A stretch of 64,000 nt of DNA from Amycolatopsis sp. A133 (GTDB lineage Bacteria > Actinomycetota > Actinomycetes > Mycobacteriales > Pseudonocardiaceae). The notes beneath the pieces were generated by a model, which saw nothing but the letters and a program-made list of their open reading frames with translations, made no database searches and was not told the origin of the DNA. A program made the position numbers and the translations under genes. Each line of letters begins with the position of its first letter. The stretch's first letter is position 1. This document shows positions 1-7,700 of the stretch, in pieces. The stretch lies in the NCBI RefSeq assembly GCF_031082405.1, contig NZ_JAVHJU010000025.1:248001-312000 (forward strand), read 5' to 3'.

Positions 1-108
1 CTGACACGTGGTAACAGGCTCGCGTTTTGATGCGACAGTGTCGTCGTGACTTCATCTCGACGACGCACCACCAGTCTTCTGATCAGTCCGTCGCCACGGC
101 AGCGAAGG

Positions 109-924
109 ATGAAGGTCCAGTCAGGGCTGCGTCACACCAAGAAAAACTACCTCCCTCAATGGCCGACTGTGTTGACCGCCTTGACCGCTCTACTGAGTGC
201 CATAGCCGCGGCGCTGTCGGTGTACGTGTCTAGCCGGTCTAACGACCAAACAATCCGGTTGACCGAACAGGGTCAGGTCACGCAGCGGTATGCCACGGCG
301 ATCGAACTGATCGGAAAACGCGGCGATGAATTCCTGCAGACGAGGCTCGGGGGCATCTACGCCCTCGAACGGCTCGCCCGCGATTCACCTGCTGATCAAC
401 CAACCATCGTTGAAGTCCTGAGCGCGTACGTCCGTACCACTGCGCCTGTACGCACCAAAGGTACTTGTGCGGGCCAGCCGCTGTCCCCGGTTTCCGACGT
501 CCAGGCCGCCATCGCCGTGCTGGGGCGGCGGAATCCGGCCGCTGACGGTCTGGCAGTAGTCGATCTGCACAACACGTGCCTCGGCGGCGTCGCGATCGGC
601 GGTGTCGGTACGCGGCCGAATTTCGCGCGCTCGGATCTGAGGGGCGTGGACATGACTGGTGCTGATGTCGCGATCGCCGACTTCGATAAGGCGGACTTCC
701 GTGGCGCCAACCTTGGTGGTGCACGGTTCGAGGGCGTCCAGTTCGCCGGGGCATTTTTTGCTGACAGCGACCTGCGAGACGTGACGTTCGTATACAGTGC
801 AGTTGGGAGGCCGTTCGCAGATGCAGCATTCTCGCAGGCAAAAATAGACTCCGATACCTGGGATTCCCTTATTTTCTACCATGCTAATCTGCAAGGTGCT
901 GAGCGCAGCGGGCCCAATCGCTGA
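109..924 (+). CDS. Membrane-anchored pentapeptide-repeat protein
   Basis: About 271 residues. An N-terminal hydrophobic helix at roughly residues 15-35 (LTALTALLSAIAAALSVYV) is followed by a charged linker. Next comes the segment QRYATAIELIGKRGDEFLQ, then RLGGIYALERLARDSP, which is typical of a widespread actinobacterial family. The C-terminal third holds pentapeptide-repeat units of A(D/N)(L/F)xx type (FARSDLRGVDMTGADV, ADFRGANLGGARFEG), expected to form a right-handed beta-helix. I chose ATG 109 because a GTG at 46 would add an arginine-rich leader unlike the family; 46 remains possible. Its function is unknown; a membrane-tethered scaffold is likely. It converges on the minus-strand cassette downstream and belongs to the same accessory region. 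Confidence 0.72.
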   Translation: MKVQSGLRHTKKNYLPQWPTVLTALTALLSAIAAALSVYVSSRSNDQTIRLTEQGQVTQRYATAIELIGKRGDEFLQTRLGGIYALERLARDSPADQPTIVEVLSAYVRTTAPVRTKGTCAGQPLSPVSDVQAAIAVLGRRNPAADGLAVVDLHNTCLGGVAIGGVGTRPNFARSDLRGVDMTGADVAIADFDKADFRGANLGGARFEGVQFAGAFFADSDLRDVTFVYSAVGRPFADAAFSQAKIDSDTWDSLIFYHANLQGAERSGPNR

Positions 925-1056
925 CGATAAGGTGCTGCAAGCGCAGCGTCGTTGTAGGCGCAGAAGGTGCTCGGAGGAAGTGTCCTGGACAGCAGTGGGG
1001 CGGCCTGTCCTTCCGCGGTGGCTGGTGGCCTCTGGGGGCGAGGGTCGTCGGTCTCC

Positions 1057-1653
1057 TCAAGGGATTGGGGTATTGCGGAAATCTCGAAGGTAGGCGGCAC
1101 CTGCCACTAGTAACATCAATGTGTACCCAGTCGCACTGGCGAACAGTAATTTACCGCTCTTGACAAAGTGGTCAAGCAGATGCCAAGTGTAAAATCCTGA
1201 TACGATCCAAGGAACAGTGTAAACAAGCAAAAAGATAAGTCTGTACGGCCACGGTGCCGCTTTCGGGTTTACAACGTATTCGCCGGCGCGCGAACCGACT
1301 CTCTTTCTTAGGTTCGCATCGATGCCTGTGTGGCGGAATAACTCATTCTCCACCAGCATTGCGGAGGTCCCGCGTTTGCCGGCAAGTGCGACCAGTAGCG
1401 TACTGTACAGCATGGCCAACCATAGGGGGGATGGCACGAGTGCCGCGGCGGTCCTTGGAAGGGATGCAATCTTGTCCAAGAAGGCTACGGACGCAGCTGC
1501 ATAGGCGAGCGCTGCGCCGAGCAGTGCGATATTGATGTTGAGAAGCGTGACGTTTTCTGCGCGTTCCGCCTGATAAAATGCTCCCAGTGCGGCTACTTGC
1601 GGCGAGACGTCTCGTCCTCTATGTGTGTTCGGTGTCCATCTAATTCTTGGCAT
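1057..1653 (-). CDS. Four-helix membrane protein, last gene of the AAA/subtilase cassette
   Basis: About 198 residues. Hydrophobic segments lie near residues 38-62 (TLLNINIALLGAALAYAAASVAF), 75-92 (PSPLWLAMLYSTLLVALAG), 140-160 (RLIFLLVYTVPWIVSGFYTW) and 172-188 (GYTLMLLVAGAAYL). The cytoplasmic-looking N-terminus contains ALGAFYQAERAEN, a stretch I associate with uncharacterised streptomycete membrane proteins. ATG 1653 overlaps the end of the upstream small ORF by 14 bp, implying translational coupling; a start at 1707 would overlap it by 68 bp. No enzymatic motif is visible. As the only membrane protein in a cassette with an ATPase and a protease it could be a substrate, anchor or pore-forming effector, but this is inference. 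Confidence 0.7.
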   Translation of the reverse strand: MPRIRWTPNTHRGRDVSPQVAALGAFYQAERAENVTLLNINIALLGAALAYAAASVAFLDKIASLPRTAAALVPSPLWLAMLYSTLLVALAGKRGTSAMLVENELFRHTGIDANLRKRVGSRAGEYVVNPKAAPWPYRLIFLLVYTVPWIVSGFYTWHLLDHFVKSGKLLFASATGYTLMLLVAGAAYLRDFRNTPIP

Positions 1654-1825
1654 GTCTGCATTGTTCCATAGGTGCTTGTGATTCAGAAGGTTTGTTATCG
1701 GGGCCAAAGCGCCGGCGCACCTCGTCGATGGAGATCGCCGTATGGGTAGTGTCGTGCCAAGTCGCAGTACGCTCGAGGAACTTTAGGTAGAGGGGAGTGC
1801 AGTAGATGTCCCCAAACCGAGTCAG
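1640..1825 (-). CDS. Possible 61-codon ORF between subtilase and membrane protein
   Basis: The frame reads through a plausible small protein (LTRFGDIYCTPLYLKFLE near the start, TAISIDEVRRRFG in the middle) with ordinary composition, unlike the arginine-rich shadows elsewhere. No ATG, GTG or TTG lies at a sensible place. The only candidate is a CTG overlapping the subtilase TGA in the pattern CTGA, analogous to the GTGA overlaps common here. The frame fills the gap between two same-strand genes and overlaps the next start. It could be a genuine fourth gene, the eroded end of a longer gene, or non-coding. I do not recognise a family. Confidence 0.35.
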   Translation of the reverse strand: MTRFGDIYCTPLYLKFLERTATWHDTTHTAISIDEVRRRFGPDNKPSESQAPMEQCRHAKN

Positions 1826-4200
1826 GTTGTGATCGCAGTGCTGGTCGCGGTCTGAATGGCAGTGTAGACGTCGATATCTTCCTGCCCGAAGTCGATGCTT
1901 ATGACCACCGCGTAAGGAATCCGGAGATTTTTTGTGGCATCGTGGTCTTCCCACCAGCCGAGCACGGGGTACACGGCGAGCAGCCTGTCACCGCCCAGCT
2001 GGCTGGCTTCCAGGTCCACATAGTCGTGTTGCACCGTGCCGCGGCTGCGCAGCTGAGGGCCGACGGTCCAGTTGTACCCGGAAGTCTTGTCACGCCCGGT
2101 GGCGGCGCCTCGGGCGAGCCGGTTGATCCTGCTGCGCAGCTGGTCCTCCGTTTCGGCTGGACCTTGCATCGCCCACTTGAGACGACCGCCGGCGTAGCGC
2201 TGACCGGCGAGGTTCTCGGTGGGCTCGATGAAGCAGGACAGGGTGACGGCCAGCCGCACGCCGGCTTCGGCGTGGTCTTCGAGGATTTCGTCGGGCAGCG
2301 GAATCTGCAGCATCTGAGCTTGCCGCTCGCCCGGTGCGAGAGTGCCTTCATACACGAACACCGGTCGGTTGCTGTCAGAGTTGCAGGCTGTGCTCAAGTC
2401 GGGAACGCCGTATCCGACAGCGCGCAGGCGCTCTTTGCGATCCGGGAACTGGCTTGTCATCGTCGACGTCCACCGCGCGCTGTGGACGTAAAGGGCACGC
2501 AACGCCGCCGGTCCCAGATCAGGTTGCTTGCGTGCGAGGATCGCGAGATCGGCCGCCGCAGCGGCCGCTGCCGGACTTGTCGCCCACGTCTGTGTGCTCA
2601 GCCGGCCGGTGGAGTGTTGGTGGCTGGTCGTCCACAGTGAGAGGTGTTCGGCGCCGGTGTTCGGCAGGCCACCTCCGGGCGCGGTGTTGCCGGCTTCCTT
2701 CACGATGTCTGGCTTGACCGGCCGGCCACTGCCTCCCACGTCAGTAGTGGCGTAGGGACTCAGGCCACCCACCGGCGCCAGCGCATCCGGATAGGAACCC
2801 GTACCCGACGCTGCGGCGCCGGTCAGCGCCGTATAACCGCCGACGGAAATCGCGTTCCACGCCTGAGCTGGCTGACAGATCGGTTCACCCAGGTTCACCA
2901 TGGGATAGTTCTCGGCGTCGGTGGCCAGCCGAGCGTCGGGCACGTTCCCGGCCGCCACGACGATCAGCCGGCCCGTTCCGGCGTTCCACGCGAGCTGGTC
3001 GACCCCCATCGACCAGGCAGTGCGCAGGCCGACGGGGTTGTCCGCGCCGACGCTCAAGCTGTGCACGACCGTGGTGCCGTCGGCGTAGGTCTCCGCTTCG
3101 GCGATCGAATTTTCGGTGCGCGCCGCCCACAGATCCGGGGCGTCGTCTTGAGGACCGCTCGAAGGTGTCGGGATGAGCCGCATTCCGACCAGCCGGTTCT
3201 GCGGACGCAGCGTGCCGGCGGCGACACCCTGCAAGTAGTCGGGGTACGTCGCGATGCCCGCCATTTCCGTGCCGTGGCCGTGCCGGTCCACCGAATCCGG
3301 CTCTCCAGGGACGACGCTGCCGCTGCCCACCAAGACCGGAGCCAGGTACGGGTGCGTCGAGCTGGTGCCGGTGTCGTGAACCGCGACGATCGCCGCGTCT
3401 TCGGGCGGCTGTTTGACAGCGACCGGCGGCGCGGCGGACTCCTCTCCCAGCAGTACCGCCTCGACCAGGCGCACGCGCGGTGCGAGGTGCACCTCGTAGA
3501 TCTCGGGAACCAGTCCGGGCAGCTCGGCCAGGACGGCGCCGGACAGGCGTGCGAGGAAGATGTCCCTCTCGACACCTTCGAACCGGGCGGGTGTGCCGAA
3601 GTAGCCGCCCAGCTGGGCGAGCCACCCTACTTCTTGCGATACCCGAGTCCGGTCGTCGGAGGTGTCGAGGCGGCCGCCTCGCGCCCACAACTCGACCCAG
3701 TACGACTGGTTCGGGTCGATGTCGGACGCGTCGAACTCGTCCAGGCTCAGATCAGCCAGGGTGGGTACCCGGAGGTCGTTGATCCGCGCGACGAGTGCCT
3801 GGTTGGCCGGGGCGCCGGCTGTGGTGTCCGTGTCCCGGTAGCGTTCGATTTTCCGTCGAAGAGCCCGCGCGTCGGTGCGCACGTGCACCAGGGCTTGGCC
3901 CTGCTCGACGGCGACGAGCACGGCGCTCGATCGTTTGTCGCCGAGGCTGTCGGCGACGGAGCCCAGGTCGTCGGCGCCGGTGGCCACGATCAGCTGGCCT
4001 TCGCTGCCGGGCGCACGCCCGCTCTGAGGCTGCTGGGCCTGCTCGATTGCGTCGAGGGAACGCAGGAGCCGGGCAGCGTGCTGCTGGCGGGTCCTGGGCG
4101 GGGCCGGACGTCGCTTACCTCCCCCGTGACCTTGATAGGCCTCTTCGACGGCGCGACCCACCCGGATCAAGGGCAGCCCGGTCCGGATCACCGGTGCCAC
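1822..4200 (-). CDS. S8 (subtilisin-like) serine protease paired with AAA+ ATPase
   Basis: 792 residues starting at GTG, one base after the ATPase stop codon, so the two are surely co-transcribed. The catalytic Asp is D276 (VHDTGTSSTH) and His is H309 (RHGHGTEMAG). The oxyanion Asn is N419 (VVAAGN) and Ser is S542 in ATSPAAAAAA, where most subtilases have GTSMA. There is no signal peptide, so it is probably cytoplasmic. A 270-residue N-terminal region with no recognised fold precedes the catalytic domain. The C-terminal 200 residues are beta-rich and end LLAVYPVLGWWED, then AVVISIDFGQEDIDVYT, typical of a subtilase subfamily that neighbours AAA ATPases. An ATPase-regulated intracellular protease is likely; its target is unknown. 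Confidence 0.88.
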   Translation of the reverse strand: MAPVIRTGLPLIRVGRAVEEAYQGHGGGKRRPAPPRTRQQHAARLLRSLDAIEQAQQPQSGRAPGSEGQLIVATGADDLGSVADSLGDKRSSAVLVAVEQGQALVHVRTDARALRRKIERYRDTDTTAGAPANQALVARINDLRVPTLADLSLDEFDASDIDPNQSYWVELWARGGRLDTSDDRTRVSQEVGWLAQLGGYFGTPARFEGVERDIFLARLSGAVLAELPGLVPEIYEVHLAPRVRLVEAVLLGEESAAPPVAVKQPPEDAAIVAVHDTGTSSTHPYLAPVLVGSGSVVPGEPDSVDRHGHGTEMAGIATYPDYLQGVAAGTLRPQNRLVGMRLIPTPSSGPQDDAPDLWAARTENSIAEAETYADGTTVVHSLSVGADNPVGLRTAWSMGVDQLAWNAGTGRLIVVAAGNVPDARLATDAENYPMVNLGEPICQPAQAWNAISVGGYTALTGAAASGTGSYPDALAPVGGLSPYATTDVGGSGRPVKPDIVKEAGNTAPGGGLPNTGAEHLSLWTTSHQHSTGRLSTQTWATSPAAAAAAADLAILARKQPDLGPAALRALYVHSARWTSTMTSQFPDRKERLRAVGYGVPDLSTACNSDSNRPVFVYEGTLAPGERQAQMLQIPLPDEILEDHAEAGVRLAVTLSCFIEPTENLAGQRYAGGRLKWAMQGPAETEDQLRSRINRLARGAATGRDKTSGYNWTVGPQLRSRGTVQHDYVDLEASQLGGDRLLAVYPVLGWWEDHDATKNLRIPYAVVISIDFGQEDIDVYTAIQTATSTAITT

Positions 4201-4201
4201 C

Positions 4202-5194
4202 TCACAGACTGTTCTCCCGGGGCCGTGACGTCAGTTCAGCCGCGATCTCCTCGGTCGACGGTTGCTCTCGGTCACCGAGGATCGCGCCTTTGCGTGCATC
4301 GTCGACAGCTGCTTTGACCTGGGCGAACGAAAGCCCTTGACTTTGCTCGGACAGCTTGCGTAAGGCAACGTCATCAACAGGGACGGATCTGAGCAGCCGG
4401 CGCAACAACGTCATGACAGCTTCGCTGGTCGGAGCTGGGAACTTGAGCACATCGTCGAACCGGCGCAGGAGCGCAGGATCCAGCGCCCGACCAAAGTTGG
4501 TGGCGGCGATGACCAGGCTGTCGCTGTCGTCAGCGTCGAGGAGTTGGAGGAACGTGCTCACCACCCGCTTGGCTTCGCCGACGTCGAGGTCGTCCCCGCG
4601 GTGTTTGCCGAGCGCGTCGAACTCGTCGAACAGGTACACGCCACGGACACGCCTGATCTGCTCGAAAATCTCAGTCAGCGTCGCCGCCGTCGCTCCGAGG
4701 TACCTTGTGAACAGCACTTCCAGCCGGACACGCGCCAGCGGCAGCTTGAGCTCACCTGCCAGCGCGTGTGCGGCCATCGTCTTGCCGCATCCGGGCGGTC
4801 CGTGCAGGAGCAGCCGGCGGCGCGCGCTCAAGCCGTGTTCGGCGAGGCGGCCAGCCATCCGTTGTTCGTCCAGCACTCGTTGCAGGCCGGCGCGCAGCGC
4901 CGACGGCAACACCAGTTCGGAGAGCCGTGCGTCGCTGTAGCGTACGTCGAGCACGTCGGCGAGATCGCGAGGTGCGCGCGCCAGTTGGATCGCGCGTCCG
5001 GCCGTGGCAGGGTCAGCTCGCTCGGGTTCCAGCTCCCGGGCTTCAGTCAGCAGGTTGCGCAGCCTGGCGGCCTGGCGGGTGTGCCCGGCCCGGGACTCCG
5101 CCGCGATTAGCTGTGTCAGGAGGTTCCGCCATCGGCGTTCGTCACCTTGGGTGTGAGCCCGAACCATCTCGGTGATGATCTCAGCCGTCGCCAT
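4202..5194 (-). CDS. AAA+ ATPase (SpoVK/FtsH-type ATPase core) of the protease cassette
   Basis: 330 residues from ATG 5194. A strong Shine-Dalgarno (GGAGGGAGGT, 5201-5210) sits about six bases upstream and decides this start over an in-frame one at 5230. The N-terminal 100 residues are helical and charged. The AAA core shows Walker A GPPGCGKT (132-139), Walker B VYLFDEFDAL (186-195), sensor-1 Asn in IAATNFG (N233) and a candidate arginine finger pair in LLRRFDD (244-245). No protease, nuclease or transmembrane domain is fused. It is first in the operon, so it probably remodels substrates for, or gates, the downstream subtilase (inference from adjacency). Confidence 0.9.
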   Translation of the reverse strand: MATAEIITEMVRAHTQGDERRWRNLLTQLIAAESRAGHTRQAARLRNLLTEARELEPERADPATAGRAIQLARAPRDLADVLDVRYSDARLSELVLPSALRAGLQRVLDEQRMAGRLAEHGLSARRRLLLHGPPGCGKTMAAHALAGELKLPLARVRLEVLFTRYLGATAATLTEIFEQIRRVRGVYLFDEFDALGKHRGDDLDVGEAKRVVSTFLQLLDADDSDSLVIAATNFGRALDPALLRRFDDVLKFPAPTSEAVMTLLRRLLRSVPVDDVALRKLSEQSQGLSFAQVKAAVDDARKGAILGDREQPSTEEIAAELTSRPRENSL

Positions 5195-5626
5195 GTCGGC
5201 ACCTCCCTCCTGAGTCCAGTCCCTCGTCACTCACATCATCGCATCTCGACCGCTCGTTACCAGGTAACCGGGGGTAGTCTTCACCTGCAAGATGGCTGCC
5301 GCCGGTCGAGTGACTGTCCTGTCTCACCGAACCCGAGGCGAAGGCGCCGGAGCTGATGGGTTGGCCGCGCTACCTGATGCGGGATCTCGCGAAGTTGATG
5401 CCAGAGGCTCAACCGCGTTGACTGGGGATGCGTCACGAGATGTCAGTGACAAGGCGTCATCGACTGTCAGTCGACTCGCGTTGCGGCTGGGGCTGCAGGC
5501 CCCGGCCCGCCAAGCGGCCCACAAAAGCTCCCGGCACACATCCGCCGGTGACTCGTCGAAGTTGCAGCGGCTACGTCAAGCCGGTGAACCTCTCTGGCGC
5601 GCCTGGCACGATCGCCGGTTCTGTCG
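5195..5626. other. Upstream region of the cassette, no supported gene
   Basis: About 430 bp holding the promoter side of the ATPase gene. Open frames here are short, arginine/serine-rich and lack ribosome binding sites. I see no repeat, integrase site or RNA gene. Confidence 0.5.
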
Positions 5627-5994
5627 GTGTGCGCTGGGAGCATCGGCGGAGTGGGTGCAGATTCGTCGGGATTGACCGAGCAGAAGCTGACCCGGGGCTG
5701 GCCTGCCGGCACCGCCGGAGTGAAAGGCCGGCTGGCCACCGCCGAGGACATCCCGGCGATCGCCGAACTCGCTCCGGCCTCGGGCATCGGCTCGATGTGG
5801 TCATCACCCCTCCCCGCGGCGCCGACCTGGTCATCGAGATCGACTCCGCACACAACCCACGCAGCGTCGAGAAGCTGCAGTACGCCCACGCCGCGGGCGC
5901 GGTCAGCATCTGGAGCCGCTGGCGGGCCGGGCCGCTGCAAGAGGTTCCCGGCGTCACCACGATCGATCTGCGTCCCACCTCCGCCGGCGGTTAG
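5627..5994 (+). pseudogene. Frameshifted remnant of an unidentified gene
   Basis: Two frames carry halves of one plausible protein. In the frame starting at 5627 the text runs LTRGWPAGTAGVKGRLAT, then AEDIPAIAELAPASG. After about 5790 the coherent reading moves to another frame: LDVVITPPRGADLVIEID, then NPRSVEKLQYAHAAG and AVSIWSRWRAGPLQEVPG, ending at 5994. The second half has the composition of a real protein C-terminus, while the other frames turn arginine/serine-rich. A single indel near 5785-5800 would join the two. No intact start with a ribosome binding site was found. The family is unknown. Likely decayed accessory DNA. Confidence 0.42.
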
Positions 5995-6350
5995 GACTCC
6001 TCGCCCAGGCACGGTGAGGCTCTGCCAGGATCGCCTCCTTCGTGCTTGAAGAAGGGCGGCGTGTGCCTGGCGTGGTCGCCGCGTGGCTGCGGACCCGCTG
6101 AATTTGGCTCGTGCGGGGTCAGCCAGGCCGGTCGACGACGCGGGGTTCGGTGTTGAGGACGAGATCTCCGCCATCGGCCTTGTGCGCTCCCGGTCAGCAG
6201 CCTTGCTGAGGATGGGAGCACGCTACGGGTCTCCGCGCGCTCGGTGCCCCCTGTGGCGACCGCGGAAGGTGATGGCGCAGGTGTGGAGCGCATCGTATTG
6301 CGTCATGCAGCTACTGCAGAACGTAGTCGATCGCGGCCGTGATTGTCGAT
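5995..6350. other. Intergenic, nothing supported
   Basis: About 356 bp between the remnant and the small membrane protein gene. Frames are short and low-quality on both strands; no clear hairpin or promoter was found. Confidence 0.5.
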
Positions 6351-6851
6351 TCATGGGTGATCAACACTGTGTATAAAACTAACCGTCAATACCACGGATG
6401 CTGCAAGGACTGCTCCGGACGTGATTGAAAACAAGAAGGGCTGGTTGCGAATTGGCCGACCAGATTTTCTGCTGCGCAAGAACTCCTTCGTTGAGAAGCG
6501 AAGGCTGACTATAAATAAGATCAGAGACATTGTGGACGACCAAAGAAAACCCTCTGAGCTTCCGACAATTGCGGATGGGATGTCCAATATGAGAATTATG
6601 AGAGCGAGGGTCATGTATAGTGGCGGAATATGGATTTCATCACTGTCTTCGGCTCGTGGCGGGCCTCCGTGCGGGTACGGTTCGGGACTGTTGGATCTAA
6701 TGCTTCTGCTGAATTGCGGGTTGCTTGCGCTGGAAGGCCGCTTTTGTCTCTTGGGTGGATTTTGCTGACGGAAGGTTGCAACTGCCGCCCATGCGGAGAT
6801 GACTCCTGCGATCGCACTGATAATAGTGGCAATGAAGTTTCCGGTATCCAC
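6351..6851 (-). CDS. Small hypothetical membrane protein, low-GC gene
   Basis: About 166 residues if the GTG at 6849-6851 is used; a TTG at 6878 would add nine residues. Four hydrophobic stretches are visible: FIATIISAIAGVISAWAAVA near the N-terminus, YMTLALIILILDIPSAIVG, STMSLILFIVSLRF, and SITSGAVLAASVVLTVSFI near the C-terminus. A proline/serine-rich hydrophilic loop separates the first two. Base composition is clearly lower in GC, with more A/T-ending codons than the core genes, suggesting horizontal acquisition. No family is recognised and no ribosome binding site is convincing. It stands alone, pointing away from the acyl-CoA ligase gene. Confidence 0.55.
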   Translation of the reverse strand: MDTGNFIATIISAIAGVISAWAAVATFRQQNPPKRQKRPSSASNPQFSRSIRSNSPEPYPHGGPPRAEDSDEIHIPPLYMTLALIILILDIPSAIVGSSEGFLWSSTMSLILFIVSLRFSTKEFLRSRKSGRPIRNQPFLFSITSGAVLAASVVLTVSFIHSVDHP

Positions 6852-7700
6852 GTGGCTCGTTTCTGGTCGATGGTGCAATGCTTGATCGTCGCCTGCGCCG
6901 CCGCATCTCGCCTACACTGGGTTCGTCCTAGTGAAGATGTACTCGTACTGAACAGTCATCCCGTGTGCATCGCTCGGCGACGTTCGTTCGTTTCAGCGAG
7001 CCTGGCCGGGCGCTGCCTCCGGCGTGCTGTCGCCTTGTCCCTTGCGAGTCAAACTCTGTAGCCTAATACTTGATCAATCCTCTATAATCCACGCGCAGTT
7101 CGGCGAAGCACGCGCGACACATCCGTCATTCCTGGCTAGTCGTAGCTTCCCTCGGCCTGCCATTCCTGTCCGCATGTGGCTCATCAGGTTTCAGTCCGGC
7201 CTCAAGTCGGCTGGGGCTGAGTGGCGGCGGCCGGCAGGCGACGGCACTGGCGCCCCGGTGCGAGTGATACCTTCTGTCGGGGAACGTGCTGGCGGCCCAG
7301 GGCGTCGTCGGCGGAGTAGCAGTACTGCAGCCCCAGGTGATCACTGCGGCGGAATGCCGCGACCGCGGCCCTGCTCCAGCGACGGATATCGTTCCAACAT
7401 CGACCTCCTCTCGTGAAACGATGAGCATGCGCACGCTCACATAGGGGTGTGAGAATTTCGGCCGATTCGAGCCACTTCGACGGCCGGTGGCGGCGGGCGG
7501 CCACCGGCGGTTCGACACCAGTACCGCATGACGCGTCAAGCTCGAGCGACTCGCACGATTGGGTGGCGGCCAGCAAGTTTGGTGGTAGGACGGGTCGGGA
7601 TCTGCCATCGATGCGAGACGATGCCTGTGCCGGTACCTGTGCGGCACTTGCGTCGGGTTCTTAGACTCGGCGCCAGTCATTGCCGACTTCAGGAGGCACC
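6852..7700. other. 850-bp gap, apparently non-coding edge of the accessory region
   Basis: Frames on both strands are short and compositionally random. A TATAAT hexamer lies at 7083-7088 in a locally A/T-rich stretch but has no good -35 partner. Base composition rises to the core level near 7,680, where the ribosome binding site of the next gene begins. I see no tRNA, direct repeat or integrase remnant that would mark an insertion boundary. Confidence 0.45.

Noticed and set aside
2644..4317. 557-codon plus-strand frame opposite the subtilase gene
   Set aside because: It mirrors a gene with clear catalytic motifs, is rich in Arg/Gly/Val with no domain, and has no ribosome binding site. Shadow frame of high-GC coding DNA.
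7021..7090. Possible tRNA fragment (GCGAGTCAAACTC) near the accessory boundary
   Set aside because: No cloverleaf could be built from flanking sequence; the similarity to a T-arm is too short.
7202..7576. Minus-strand 124-codon frame in the 850-bp gap
   Set aside because: Mixed composition, no ribosome binding site, no recognisable motif; not enough to call a gene.
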